A DNA stretch of 64,000 nt from Linyphia triangularis (Eukaryota > Arthropoda > Arachnida > Araneae > Linyphiidae): NCBI GenBank assembly GCA_963978545.1, contig OZ021721.1:39605348-39669347 (forward strand), in the 5' to 3' direction. Shown in pieces: positions 1 to 11,427 of the stretch. The notes beneath the pieces are model-generated. The model did no database searches. It was given only the letters and a program-made list of their open reading frames with translations, and was not told the origin of the DNA. The translations under genes and the position numbers were made by a program. The stretch's first letter is position 1; each line of letters opens with the position of its first letter.

Positions 1-563
1 GAAGGAAATGATCAAAGTGAGCAAGAATAGAATAAATGGATTGAGATGCTACAAGTAACAGAGAACAAACAAGGGCCGGTAATTTATTTTCTTTCACACG
101 GTCAATTTTTTCATGTTCCTGAGTCACATAGACTATATTTTACTGTAATGTGATTGTAAAAGACTCACTATAAGCAGTTATTTAAGTACCCAGATCATGG
201 AACGTTGTCGTTGCTGAATTTCTACCACTTTTGTCTATCACTATTTTCGTAAACAACACTTAATTGTGCTTTGTATTTCTACCGTGACTGTATTCTATTA
301 TTTAAACTGAGTAAACAATGCAATTCATAGAAAATATGCAATTGAACGTATAAAGTTAAACTTTACGCAATTTAACAATGAGTCTCAAATTATTACATTT
401 CTGCTATCGATATTGCAACCAGCACTAAAGAAGATAACCCAAATCATCTTTAAGAAAGCTTTCGTTTTATAGATATGAATCATCTAAGTGAATTCCATGA
501 ATTTATCTTGATGCTGAATGACGTTTCCCGGACTATCCTGTAATATATCCAAATATCATTTTA

Positions 564-586
564 CCCAGGGAATAGCATTCCCGGGG
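564..586 (-). other. GC-rich stem-loop just after the stop codon
   Basis: The inverted repeat GGGAAT (568-573) / ATTCCC (577-582) has a 3-nt loop. It is extended outwards by CCC (564-566) and GGG (584-586) across one mismatch. It begins about four bases past the stop of the candidate exon, so it would sit at the start of a 3' UTR. It stands out from the AT-rich background. Any role in RNA processing is inference. Confidence 0.4.
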
Positions 587-589
587 CAA

Positions 590-876
590 TTATTTCGTCT
601 CGAAATCCTCCTGGTGAATTCTCTCCGGGTAAGCTCGTCCTGAGATCAGACTGGTAGCAAATCTCTGTCGTCCCGTAATATCCCATAAGCTCACCTGATG
701 CCTCAGTCTGGCCTCGTAAACGTTAATGTTATATAAAGCTGCCTTATTTACTGCGATTTCCTTTTGGTAGGCCATAGGATTAATCGCCAAGGCCATTATC
801 TTGTCTTTGTTATGGACACTTGCCCACGTGTTCCCCTGAACGTTTTTGTTATTCAGAAGATGTTTGTTTGGATTCG
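590..876 (-). CDS. Candidate terminal coding exon, unrecognised protein
   Basis: An open frame of about 94 codons runs to a TAA at 590-592. It is clearly GC-richer than its surroundings and its amino-acid composition looks like a real protein, with motifs such as YEARLRHQ, LWDITGRQRFA and GRAYPERIHQEDF. The best acceptor is an AG at 877-878 (minus strand) after a pyrimidine-rich stretch. From there the exon would be 287 bp, giving two bases that complete a split codon followed by 95 codons including the stop. An internal ATG at 796 could instead start a 68-residue product. I do not recognise the family. No signal peptide or membrane segment is visible in this exon. Upstream exons would lie at higher coordinates. 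The 15458-15628 exon is on the same strand, but its end phase does not fit a direct junction. Confidence 0.45.
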
Positions 877-2163
877 CTTTGTTGGAAGATTAAGGAGATG
901 TTTCAAATTTTAAATGAATTTACTTAATTTCAATATTTCCTACTTTATGAATTGAATCGTATTTACTTGCTCTCTATCTTCAATTCTGCATTGTGAAAAT
1001 TAAGGAGAATGCAGTATTTAGCATGAAAGTGACCTCAATAATAAATGGCCTTTAACTTGGTGATAAGTTGACAGTTCTACTGTCAGATATGTGCATAAAG
1101 TGTAATATGTGCATAAAGTATGTAAACAAAGCAACATCAACAATTGTGTTAAATGTATAAAACTATTTTAGTGGGGTTCTTGTTACAGATTATTTATGTA
1201 TTACTTTGATAAGAATTAGATGTGGGTTGAAAAAAAAAAAAGCCACAGAAAGACTTTTATTTCCGTTAGATGATAGAAGAAGTCGGGAAATTTCCACCCA
1301 CTTCACTTAATGCGTTAGTAGACTAATGGGAATTGACTTTCTATCCAATTAAACATAAGGATTGTTGAATTTCACAAGGACCAATCATTTTGTAACATTT
1401 GGATTTAAATCCTTTTTTGGATATTCAAACTGAGAGTGACCAGGCCACGTCTTTGTAGGACAGCGTACTCTGTAATGATATTTTGGTGTAATTTATAAAA
1501 CCGAAATCATTCCAACTGATTTTTTATATGCTTTGCAAGGTAAAAGTCTAACTTTTAAGTGTTCTTGAACTTACCAGTAATGCATCATGGACCATTCTTT
1601 TTGAGATTTTTAAATACCATAATCTTGGAGTTATTTTGTTAATTTTCATCTTCAGATTAAAAAAAAAAGTATTTGAATTTTGTACAGAAACAAATAAAAC
1701 TAATTTTAAGAAAGGATTTGAAGATTCAATTTATGACCTCATTGAAGTTTTTCAAAACTTACCTGGCTTGTAATTTGCCTGGCTGTTATTTTCTTATCTA
1801 AGAAGCCCTAGAAATGGTTTTCGATAAGTCAAACCACTACTAAGAATAAATGATAGCCAATATGTAAGCGCAAGATGTTTTTGAAAAATAAAAAGTAAAA
1901 ATGAGGAGGTGCCTTGAAAAAGCAAACAAGTCAATTATAATTCAAAATTTAAAAAAATTTGAGATGGTGAAAATAAAAAAATGCATAAAAATTGTAGACA
2001 TGAATCACTGTTCCGTTACTGTTGAAGATACTAAAGTTAACATAAAACCCAAGTGTTTTTAAATTAGTATTAGGGTAATTGCCCTGAGGTTAACGCTTCT
2101 GTATTCTTCTTACAAAACTAAAACTTAAGTATGAACTTATTTTACATTATTGATCATACTTAT
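877..2163. other. AT-rich non-coding stretch
   Basis: I see no supported gene or element here. It would be intron or upstream sequence if the 590-876 exon is real. Confidence 0.6.
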
Positions 2164-2328
2164 ATGATTGGTTTGGTTTGTCCACAATAACGGCTAATCA
2201 GGCCGGAATCTACAGTTTAACGTGGATTCCGAACTACAATGAACATCCATGCCTAACCCGGGATTCGAACCTAGCATCTGTGGCATGCGAATCCAGAGCG
2301 GTAACCCTACAGCAATCAGGTGGGCCTT
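2164..2328 (-). mobile_element. tRNA-derived SINE, family B (copy 1)
   Basis: Read on the minus strand it has a tRNA-like head with the B box GGTTCGAATCC, the core GTTAGGCATGGATGTT, a body ending in GGCCTGATTAGCCG, and a 3' end of AAACCAAACCA type. It aligns with the copies near 10.3, 25.8 and 53.2 kb. Flanks share ATACTTAT (2156-2163 and 2329-2336), a plausible short target-site duplication. It has no coding capacity and would depend on a partner LINE. Confidence 0.8.
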
Positions 2329-2644
2329 ATACTTATCTGAAAATTCATAGATAGATATTTTTTAAATTTTGGCTGCATTTGATGGCTTGATTATGTAGGG
2401 CTTTTATCGCGTGTTGTTATGATGACATGGTATGATCGAGTTGTATTCAAAGAAGCACTGTATTTTCTTCTTTGCCCATACTCCAACAGTTTTAAGTTTC
2501 TTTCTAGATCTAACATTGCCTTCTTCGAAACTTAACAAACCATCTTCATTCCCTTTTCACTCAATTATAACAATGAAATACACTGTAAAATTAAATGTGA
2601 ACTAATAATCAACACTAACATCAAAATCTATATTCTAAGAGAGC

Positions 2645-2669
2645 AAAAAAAAAAAAAAAAAAAAAAAAA
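2645..2669. repeat. Poly(A) run, 25 bp
   Basis: Twenty-five uninterrupted A residues. No retroelement body is recognisable immediately upstream, so this is simple sequence rather than a supported insertion tail. Confidence 0.9.
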
Positions 2670-3145
2670 CACTTCAAGAACAAAACAACACAGAACATTC
2701 TGGGAGTCATGTGAGTCAATTGCAACTCGTCATTGACCGGGGAGACTGGATATGTTGTTTTTGCTTAGAACACATGTAAGGATATGTTCTTTTTGATCGT
2801 CATTTTTCAAAGCTCAAAAAGTGTTGGATGTGTATATTTTTTAGTGGAAACTGAGTGAACAGCATATGGGAGATTCTGAAATTAAAGGGAATTTGAGGAA
2901 GTAAAAAAACATAAAAATAAAAAATAGATAACAAAGTCGAAATTTTTCACTCTTTTGATTTTATAAACAAAAATAATACATTTACTATTTCTAAAATAGG
3001 TCAAGGAAATTAATTAAAAAAAAACAAAAAAAAAAAAAAGTTTTAATTTTGCTGGACACGAAGGTAACATTTGCAGTCATGGAGGTTACAAGTGACACAA
3101 TAAATGATAATTTGGTAAGTTTAGCTCACATAATTTTTTTTTTTG

Positions 3146-3641
3146 CTAAATTTTCAGAAAACCTATATTGACCTCTCTTTTGTTCAGTATTGGTAGCTGC
3201 AACTTTATAAGAATATCTTTTATATCAACAGTAAAAACAGCCTCTGGTGCGAACACAAATATATCACGTCCAGATTTTCTTAAAATCTTAATGGTGCAAT
3301 CTTGTCCAACAGAAGATTGAATAATGCCAACATAATGCTTTATGGAATTTTTTGCTGTGCAAAATTTCACACGAACAAAAGTATGTTGTGTGTAAGGTAT
3401 TCTTTAGGCCTTTCTTTTATATTGCTGTCTGAAGAGCATAAATCACTGGTATGTTCTTCATGTAACGAAGAATCTTCTTTAATTCTATTCCTCCTTTTTT
3501 GTTCAGACTCTATTCATCCGTCGTATCTTTTCTCTTTAAATATTTGATATATTGCTAGGTTTTATCTTATTTTTATTTGTACATTTGGTAGCAGCTGAAG
3601 CTGAACTAAGATATCTTCTGTTTTTTCTTGGAGCCATTTCA
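3146..3641 (-). pseudogene. Decayed ORF, possibly transposon-derived
   Basis: On the minus strand an ATG at 3641 starts a basic stretch (MAPRKNRRYL) that soon meets several stops. A frame open from 3370 to 3146 then encodes about 74 residues with patterns such as KHYVGIIQS, CTIKILRKSG and DILIKLQLPIL. The alternating hydrophobic and charged pattern, with a short basic start, resembles the C-terminal tail of repeated transposon-borne proteins in arthropod genomes. I cannot name the family. Stops between the two halves make a functional product unlikely. An overlapping plus-strand reading at 3302-3547 looks like a shadow. Confidence 0.35.
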
Positions 3642-4091
3642 AATTGTAATGAATAAATGAAATCAATAACTTTAGGTAACCTTAGGCCTAACTATAGTAA
3701 ACAGGCACGGGCCCGAAGTGTGGGAGCAAGGTGCCATGGATTGCTCCAATATGAAAAGTTGAACATTGAGATTTAACTTATTGTAAAAGGTAAATGGACC
3801 TTACTTTTTTGCAACGTTACATTTAAATGTTACATTTTTCATCTTGGAGCATACTATGGCTTCTTACAGCCCCCTCCCCCCTCCCCTTTCCCGTATTGTC
3901 TAAAAATATGACAAAATAATTATGTATGCATTGACTAACTAGCACAAAAGTTCATCAAAGTTTAAAATTTAACTGCAATTGTTAACTCAAAAACCAGTAA
4001 AAACAATCTATGAAATAGCTTATAAATCTATAAATAATCAGGACTATAACATCATAGACACATAACTTTCAGTAACCTCTGTGGTTAATTG
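3642..4091. other. AT-rich stretch with two GC-rich patches
   Basis: Patches at about 3702-3750 (with GCACGGGCCCGAAGTG) and at 3870-3893 (C-rich) resemble the C/G-rich ends seen in the hAT elements of this window. I could not define matching terminal repeats or a target-site duplication, so this may be a decayed non-autonomous element or simple sequence. Confidence 0.3.
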
Positions 4092-4622
4092 CAACCTCCG
4101 TGGTTAACTCAATCCATGGAGGTTACAAATAAGTAGATTACCATGCTTAAAACCTAACCTAAAAGACTAAGGATACTCTGGCTTTAGTCTTAGAGAAAAA
4201 AAATGTCTATTTGATAAGAATTAACTGTAAAAGTACGTTTAACACTATAAGAATTGTAACCTCCGTGGTCCAACTCAATCCTCCGTGGTTAACTCAATCC
4301 ATGCAGGTTACAAATAAGTAGATTATCATGCTTAAAACCTAACCTAAAAGACTAAGATTGGTTGGTTGTTTTCAGATTATCTGGCACCGTCAGCAACACG
4401 AGGGTTATAATGCGCCGAAACATTCGTCATTAGACAAGCCAACATACATTTACAAACACCCATGCCTAACACGGGACCCGAACCAGCAACCTCGTTGTCT
4501 AGAAGCTAGCACGCTAACCACTATACCGTTTGGTGGGCCTAAAAGACTAAGGATACACTGGCTTTGGTCTTAGAGAAAAAAAAAATGTCTATTTGATAAG
4601 AATTAACTGCAAAAGTACGTTT
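4092..4622. repeat. Tandem duplication, offset 185 bp, second unit split by a SINE
   Basis: A segment starting CCTCCGTGGTTAACTC (4095) is repeated at 4280. The second copy continues through AAAGACTAAG and, after the SINE at 4357-4537, through the same TTAGAGAAAAAA and ATTTGATAAGAATTAACTG sequence found at about 4190-4240. The first unit is therefore a SINE-free reference for the second. Divergence between units is small, suggesting a recent duplication. Confidence 0.85.
4357..4537 (-). mobile_element. tRNA-derived SINE, family A (copy 1), 14-bp TSD
   Basis: On the minus strand it has a tRNA-like head with an A-box region (TAGTGGTTAGCGTGC), a B-box-like region, the core GTTAGGCATGGGTGTT, a body with CGGCGCATTATA and GACGGTGCCAGATAATCTG, and an AACAACCAACC tail. 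It is flanked by a 14-bp direct repeat, CCTAAAAGACTAAG (4343-4356 and 4538-4551). It sits inside one unit of a tandem duplication whose other unit lacks it. Confidence 0.92.
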
Positions 4623-4639
4623 AATGTGGTGATGTAGTC

Positions 4640-6165
4640 TTAGGTAGTGTTTTTAACCCAGGCACTTCAACCACTTTTTGTGTGTGTATTAATTAATTTG
4701 TGAGGTTAATTGTGTAGGCACAGGTGGTAAGTGACTCAGTTTTTAAATGTAAAGCGGTTTTTTGCAACCAACTGTCCTCAGTTTCGTTAAAACCAGATGT
4801 TTTGGGGAAGGAATTTTGTTAGGGGTTTTGGCGGTCCTGAGCTATCTTAGAGCGGATGTTGGAAGGATACATTTCGTTGCCGTCTGTCGTGTGAGATCAA
4901 AATATGAGACAGAGGTCAAAGAGTTGAAGTCAGCTGAGAAACTAATAGTCGCCTGGCGGGGTAAAAGGGTACAACCCTTATTACTTTGGGGCGTAGGTTT
5001 TGGTCCAATGAAGGGCGCATAACCAAAATCAAAGCTGATAGCGCGCCAATGGTATCCTGACCGAGTTTTTAAAAACTGGTGCAGGGCTCTTCACGACAAT
5101 TATTGTTCTCTGCTCTTCCTATGATCTCTTGCCTCTAGTCTGTTGACTGGAAATGCGTAGAAGTGCGATTTCCGTCACCGATTGAATCAAAGGGGTTGAG
5201 CTCTTGAGATGTCCCGTCAGCGTTCCGGCAAATGGGTGAGTCCTCTGACATTCGTTCTCGCTTGCACAGTTATATCTGAGTGAGTTTAATTCGCGTAATG
5301 TAATTTAATTGTTAACTTAATTTAATTTTAATTTCGAGGACAGTTTTCTTGTAGAATTAGTAGTCTGCGCGTAGTGAGAAATAGCAACGCTTACATTCTC
5401 AGTAAAGTTAAGTTTATCGCGGGTGTTATTGAAAGGTTAAGTAAGTCAGAGCCCGATTTAGAATTTTTTTTACTGTAGGCTTAACATTCAGAGAGGGGCC
5501 CCCAATAGCAAATATTTATTTCCTTACTCCACAATATCACCATATCAAGCTACATTCGTTAAGACTAGCTTTTTACAATTAAAACTCATAGTTTACTTTC
5601 ACACGATTTTTTTTTGTTATAATTAGTATGATCTTAATTTCCCGTATCTAACTTAACTCTCTGTGACTATAAAAATATAGAATTTGCGGATGTGTAACTA
5701 AACAATTTTTATTATTTTTTTCAGTACTTCCCATAAAAAGACCATTATATTTAAAATTTTCAGAAAACTTTCAAAATTTGGAGGCCCCCCCCTAGGCAAA
5801 GGCCTAGTGGGCCTAATGGTAAATCAGCCCCTGAAGTAAATTAATAAATAGTAAATTGCCTTAGTTGCATATTCTAGCTTAATTGGTATTGAAATAGAGT
5901 TTAGGTGATTATTGAATGTTACAATTTGTATTGTTAAATAAATGACAATTAATGAGTCCTCTAGACCACCAGCACAGTGCCGATCCGTTTACTATGAATA
6001 TCTGAATGATTGTATTTATTTCTTTGATATTTTAATCAAGAAAATAAATGATTTTTAATTTAACCCAAACTGGAGTCTTCCTTAGTAAGAGAATCGTTAT
6101 TGGGTGCGGGTTGTTGATTTCCTTTACAGGTAGGTTCCTGTTGCTGTCAATGCTGTCTCTAGTTC
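4640..6165. other. GC-richer block of unknown origin, interrupted by a hAT element
   Basis: GC content is higher than in the flanks, especially at 4690-5260. A plus-strand frame at 4762-5022 encodes 86 residues with no recognised family, and a short frame at 5209 (MSRQRSGKW) ends at a donor-like GTGAGT. Near 6040-6160 there is an AATAAA followed by a sequence reminiscent of a retroelement R/U5 region. An LTR or other retroelement fragment is possible, but I found neither paired ends nor a primer site. The hAT element at 5447-5833 was inserted later. Confidence 0.3.
5447..5833. mobile_element. Non-autonomous hAT element (MITE), 387 bp
   Basis: The ends are CAGAGCCCGATTTA and, on the opposite strand, CAGGGGCTGATTTA, a typical hAT terminal inverted repeat. 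Flanking 8-mers are AAGTAAGT (5439-5446) and AAGTAAAT (5834-5841), matching at 7 of 8 positions as expected for a hAT target duplication. Sub-terminal C/G-rich blocks (GGGCCCCC and GGAGGCCCCCCCC) are common in such elements. There is no transposase frame, so it would have depended on a transposase in trans. Confidence 0.87.
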
Positions 6166-8339
6166 AGGTAAATTGTCTTATTGTACTGATGTTGAGATGA
6201 TCATGTTGAGAATTTAACTTCATATAGTGAACCTTATTGCTAACCTTTGTTTTCTAAGAACCTTGCCCTAGTATGTACTTAAGACTTGGCCCCTTTTTTA
6301 AAACAAAACACAACGCAACTGTTAGTAAACGATCAGGACCCAACTGGTTAATTAATTTAATCTAGGTGTATGTTTGGGCAGAGGGTGCAGGCGACCAGAC
6401 TTTACGACAAACACTATAAGAAAATTCATTACTGAACACATGAGGTTACAAGAACAAAAAGAACTCGCCTGATTTTTAAGGATTGGAGAGCTTTTTCACA
6501 AATTAAATAAAACTATGCACATCCAACAACATCACCAGACAAAATGGTGACTTGGGCTTCACTTCAACAACTCTGGTAAAGAAGACTGCTGTTTTCTAAT
6601 AGAAATTTAAACAAGTTAAAGATATTTCATAGATGTTACCTCAGTACTCCAGGGACAACTTTTGTGCTTAAAATAAACTGGTAAAATGAATTAAAATTTT
6701 TATTTCTTTGTTATTAGTTAATTATTAATATAATAAATAAATTTTTAGCCCAGACTTTCCCCAAAAACATTATTAATCAGGTTTATATCTTCAGTTAACA
6801 CTAAAAAAACAGGGGTGGGGACATTCCATGGAGGTTCAATTTCCAATACTTTAGATTTAAAAAAATAAAAAAAATAATAATGAATATGTAAAATAAAGAC
6901 TGAAATCATTAAATGTAAACTTTTTCCTACTTAATACCAATTTCCTCAGTCAAAGGAATAAATATTAAGCCAGTAAAATCACTGGAGCTGAAATTTCCCC
7001 TAATTTCAGAATCGCATATTTAGGATTGAGACAAAAAAATCAATTCATGACTAATTTTGAATTTTTGCGGATTTGTTTGCTTTTGCATGGCATCTCCTCA
7101 ACTATGTACAGATTTGAATATTTAAACAAAAAATTACACATAAAACTTAAAAAAATGAATGAATCATCTATTAAACAAGAAGTATATATATATATATATT
7201 TTCTTAGATTAATTTTGCTCATTATTATTCCATCAAATATAAGGGTTTTAGTACAACGTCACAAATCGACGTGCTGGATTCAACTGCTCTAATAAATTTA
7301 GGAAAGATAAATGATTTTCATGTACCCTTTGTTCTGCGATATGGATCTTGATTATCACCAATCATCACAAGCAACCAAAATGTGTTTCATAAACATTTTT
7401 CCTAATGATTTCCTAACCAGCAAGTCCTCAAACTTGAAATTTTATTAATATTTTTCAATTTCTTTCATGTAGTACCTTTCCACCTCTTTTGTGGTTTGGA
7501 TTAGTAGAATTATTCACAGAAAAGTCATCATCGTCTTTTTTGCTGTTTGATTTGTAATCTATCAGGTGAAATTATGGATTATGTGCTATTATTATACGAA
7601 CAAAGGGCACTCAATTTGAAACAGCAATTCACGGGATAAGCTTGTAGAGCCAAATTAAAACAATTAATGTTAGGCAACGTTTATTATATCACTAATAAAT
7701 GGAAATAATTAAAAATACCCACCAACTGGTTATACAAATGAAATTTTTTTAGACTTATAAACCCATTTGTAGGGATATCAACTGAAATAGTTTAACATTT
7801 CACACGCTTGCTTTAAAAGTTGCACAACTCAAAACGCCAATGTTGCGATTTGTTACTAATTATCTGTCACCACGTGATTTTTATAATCTTAGCACTTTTC
7901 TAACAACATTTCTAATTACTATATTCCAATTTAGTGTTACTGTAGTCATTTCTGTAAGTAACTTTGAGCACAAAATATCTTTTTTTAAATTATCTCAGTG
8001 GGATAACTTGACAGTGCTATTTATAGCACTGTTCAAGGACTATATCTGATAGAAAAAAAAAAGCAAGAAAGGTTGAATAAAATAAAATAAAATAAATCAA
8101 AGTATACGAATAAAAAAAAGTCCAATAAATTTGAATATTTTAAAGTAAGGGAAGGACAAAAATTGAAATTTGATTTTAGATATTTCAATGTCTTCTATTA
8201 TGTACAGCCTTATGGTTTAAGCACATTAGTGCATGTCGTGAATAAATTCATTCTAATCAATATCTTACTATAAAGATGACAATATAACAACAATTACATT
8301 CTTTCTACAGTCCACCGTTTCAAGAAACACATCATCATT
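6166..8339. other. AT-rich stretch with an (AT)n run
   Basis: There is an AT dinucleotide run near 7183-7199. Short reading frames here (7026-7292 and 7840-8049, for example) are dominated by AT-rich codons and overlap frames on the other strand. I see no supported gene. Confidence 0.55.
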
Positions 8340-8830
8340 CTAAGTGCGAGTTCCCTCGCACCTGATCAGCAATTTCCTATTGCATTCTAGTGCCCAATCA
8401 TGATCTCTATTCACACCTTTTCCCTAATAAGCGTCTGACGAGCCCGCTTATTATAGTGGGCATCAGTCCGATTAGAACCAGACCCAGGATGCATCTATCA
8501 AAGCGTAATATCCCCAGTAATGAACTCGTACTGCTGAACCTCCAGTTTCGACGCTATGGACATTAATGTGTCCCTATTTCATGGAATTAGTTCCTAACAT
8601 GTGTCATTAATATCCCCACACCTGGCTGTTCGATATTCACCTACCTAAGGGTGACCGAAGTTAGCACAACCGCAATAGGGATACAAGGTTGATTGATAAC
8701 GCTTTGCCTACTGGCTAGCACTCATTAACTGCTAATGTGTATGCTTAACTCCGGCCAGTGGGGATGTCCCTTAAATGACAACCCAGCTGATTGGATGTGT
8801 GAATCCTCATTCTAGATTTCTTGTTCAAGA
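8340..8830. repeat. GC-elevated, hairpin-rich non-coding block (unclassified repeat candidate)
   Basis: Base composition is near 45-50% GC against AT-rich flanks, with no long open frame on either strand. It contains compact inverted repeats: GTGCGAG/CTCGCAC (8344-8350 and 8355-8361, 4-nt loop), AATAAGCG/CGCTTATT (8426-8433 and 8445-8452), and ACTGGC paired with GCCAGT near 8710-8760. I see no tRNA-type boxes, terminal repeats or poly(A) tail. It could be a structured non-coding RNA, part of an unknown repeat, or the non-coding end of a transposon. Confidence 0.4.
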
Positions 8831-10288
8831 TGGGCAATGAAGCTTTTTGATACTGAAAACTCTGCTGATTTATAAAGTTAATGCTTGTTGTTATTTAGTA
8901 CTATTTTTCATAATTATGTATCGATTATTTGTGTTTTGCAATGCTTAACATTAGTTTTAAGCTCACCATTCAATATTTTTCACTTCATTTAAGCCTTACT
9001 TAATATATTATTTTACTTATGTGTTTCATAAGGTCAATCATTAATTTAATGAAGTAGTATTTTTTCATCTTGTTTGCAGAATCAATTAATTTCACCCTTT
9101 GTTTTTTAAAAATATAAACTTTATGGTTAATAACAATTTCATGATACTATTATAAGCATTTAGCTAACGGATCTCTTTGATATTTAAGGATAGATATAAT
9201 TTTAATACAATACACTAGAAAAAAGGTCTTATTTACTATTCAGATGTTTGATAAAATCACATTATTTAAAGCAAACCATACCTTTAATTGATATCAAAAG
9301 CTAGTCCTGATTTTAGGTAATCAGCACAATTTCTGTTATTTATTTATTTATAGTCGACTAGAGAGAAAATATGTTAATCTTAAAATGAAACAAATTTATT
9401 AAGCATGGTATAATATAGCTTACTAAATCACATAATAAAAAAAAACAGCATACAAAAACATTTTTAGGTTTGCTAGAATGTTATCTCATTTACAATTAAT
9501 TTTTGTAGCAACTCTTCGTTTGCCACATCGCTAACTAGTCTATTACGTAACGCTTAGTTTAGAAAAAAGTCACCAAATTTACAAGTAGAATCCAAGTGCT
9601 TTAATACCATAATATATTATTGCACAGATTCTGAATTTTTGCCTTCTTGTATTACATACATTTCGTTCAGCTACAGCTAATCTTTCTGGTTTGAAATGTT
9701 TTAAAGAAACATATATATTACTACGTCATAAGTTATACCTCTAACTCTTCGGGACTGATTAAATCAGAAGTTGCAATGGTTTTTGATCCCAACACAGTAA
9801 TAGATGCGGAAATTGCCTTCTCATCAGAAATACTATTTTCCTTCTTGATCGTATCGTATCCAGTTCATATCATATGCCAGTACCGATAGATGACAAATCA
9901 AGTTCCCTCAAAGTAAATTCACTTTCCAAGTAGTCCTTGTGTTTGGTGATCAGTACGCTTTCATACATCAGTGACACTCTGGTGAATATCATTTTTAAGA
10001 TAATTTATAGCTAAGCATATACATATAAATTACATAAAGTACTATTTAAGAAAAAAAAGAAAAAAAAAGAAAAGAATGTGCACTTCCTGCATTCGAAAAG
10101 TCGAATTTGGACACAGGAGTCGTAAGATCATAAAAAATAAAAACAGTGCACGTCTTATGAGATTAACATAACCTCTACTAAACACTAGCTACAAATCGTG
10201 GAACTATGTGGTGTGTGTGTGACTGAGCCTCTGGAGGATGAACTTAGAACTACATCGAATATTTCAATAAAGCAGTATTGGGAACGAC
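8831..10288. other. AT-rich non-coding stretch
   Basis: No convincing gene, terminal repeats or tandem structure. An A-rich run lies at about 10050-10075. Confidence 0.55.
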
Positions 10289-10481
10289 TAGGAGCCTAAT
10301 TGATGGCTGTGAGGTTTTAACGCTCTAGTCTCGCATGCCAAATATGCCGGGTTTGAATCCTGGGTGAGTTCTAAATCCATGGAGGATAGTTGTGGGTACT
10401 CGTTAAGCTGTAAGTCCTGGCCTGATTATCTGTCATTGTGCGTAAAAGTAGGTTGGTGAGTGTACAAACCAACCAACAATC
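10289..10481 (+). mobile_element. tRNA-derived SINE, family B (copy 2)
   Basis: The tRNA-like head has GATGGCTGTGAGGTT and the B box GGTTTGAATCC. A diverged body includes GTTAAGCTGTAAGTCCTGGCC, slightly altered from other copies, then GATTATCTGTCATTGTGCG and a tail of AAACCAACCAAC. A 6-bp flank match, AACGAC (10283-10288 and 10482-10487), is a tentative target duplication. It is more diverged than copy 4 at 53.2 kb. Confidence 0.78.
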
Positions 10482-10489
10482 AACGACCT

Positions 10490-11097
10490 GCATCACACTT
10501 TATCATTCTGGGTAAGCTCTTAGGGTCCAAGCAACCCTGATTTACGGCAATAAAAAGATTTAATTTTGTAAATTAGCAGTTGCTTTTAACAGGGACTTGA
10601 TTTTAAATACGAAAGCAAATTTCATAAATTTATATTGCAAATGTTTACTTTTCATTGAAATGCAATAGTAATTTACAAAAGCGATGGTATTTTAAGAAAA
10701 CATTCTTTTTAATTCTTTCTATTAAAATGTAACATCTTTCTGTATAGTAGAGAAATTACTGATACCTAAAATACGCTCTTTGAAATTAAAAATGTATCGT
10801 TACCATTGACCATAATTCACAAATGGGAAATTTTACGCATTTGTTGACTTTCTATCAATATTGATATTCAACTAGCAATTTTGGAAAAATCCTCTCAAAT
10901 AAAATTGAAAAACTGCAGGAATAATAGAAAATAATGCCCGAGAGAGCAGTAAATGCTTGTCGCTAAACTTTGCCCCCCCCCCCCCCAACCTTCTCTACAC
11001 AAACCCAAAGAAAGTAAGTTCGAATTGAATTCACCAACATAAGAACCATCGACAGCTGTATATTTATCATTGAAAAGGTTCAAATACTAAATATTTA
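10490..11097. other. AT-rich stretch with a 14-bp C run
   Basis: There is a C run at 10973-10986. A minus-strand frame spanning it (10895-11083) encodes a Gly-rich patch created by the run and is not credible. No supported element. Confidence 0.55.
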
Positions 11098-11427
11098 ATG
11101 CAGTGTAATCAAAGTTTTCGGATGTTAGGAGTCACGAGAGAAACAAATAAGACATTACCTAAATTCTTTGACATCGAAAGAAAGGAAAACTTGTTATTTT
11201 TGGTAGAAAATCGCGATGACGACAAAATAAGAAAAAGCCGAAACTTACCTGACGAAGAAAATAACTCCCATTATCTCTTCCTTACAACCGCTAATCTCGT
11301 AAGAGTAATGGTGAAAGAGCTTAGACGTCATGAGAAGCAACGTATGGCCTCAGAAAGAGCTCATCAATTGCAAGACCAAGGGGGCGAGTTAAAAAAATAT
11401 TTTCTTCCTGTTGATAGCTATATTTGA
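11098..11427 (+). CDS. Candidate small ORF or exon, 109 codons, unrecognised
   Basis: An ATG at 11098 opens a frame of 109 codons ending in TGA, which is long for this AT-rich sequence. Composition is protein-like and strongly charged, with a basic helical-looking segment VRVMVKELRRHEKQRMASER towards the C-terminus. No signal peptide or membrane segment is seen and I do not recognise a family. There is no clear TATA box or AATAAA immediately around it. A perfect donor-like CAG|GTAAGT lies on the opposite strand at 11243-11250, so an antisense exon is a weaker alternative. It may be a single-exon gene, an exon of a larger gene or a chance frame. Confidence 0.3.
   Translation: MQCNQSFRMLGVTRETNKTLPKFFDIERKENLLFLVENRDDDKIRKSRNLPDEENNSHYLFLTTANLVRVMVKELRRHEKQRMASERAHQLQDQGGELKKYFLPVDSYI

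Noticed and set aside
4640..6165. Solo LTR with TGT...ACA ends
   Set aside because: Several TGT and ACA choices exist, none with a matching 4-6-bp duplication or an adjacent primer site.
11243..11331. Possible minus-strand first exon (ATG at 11331, MTSKLFHHYSYE, perfect donor CAG|GTAAGT)
   Set aside because: It is short and overlaps a longer, more protein-like plus-strand frame; one good donor is not enough. Recorded because transcript data could reverse this choice.
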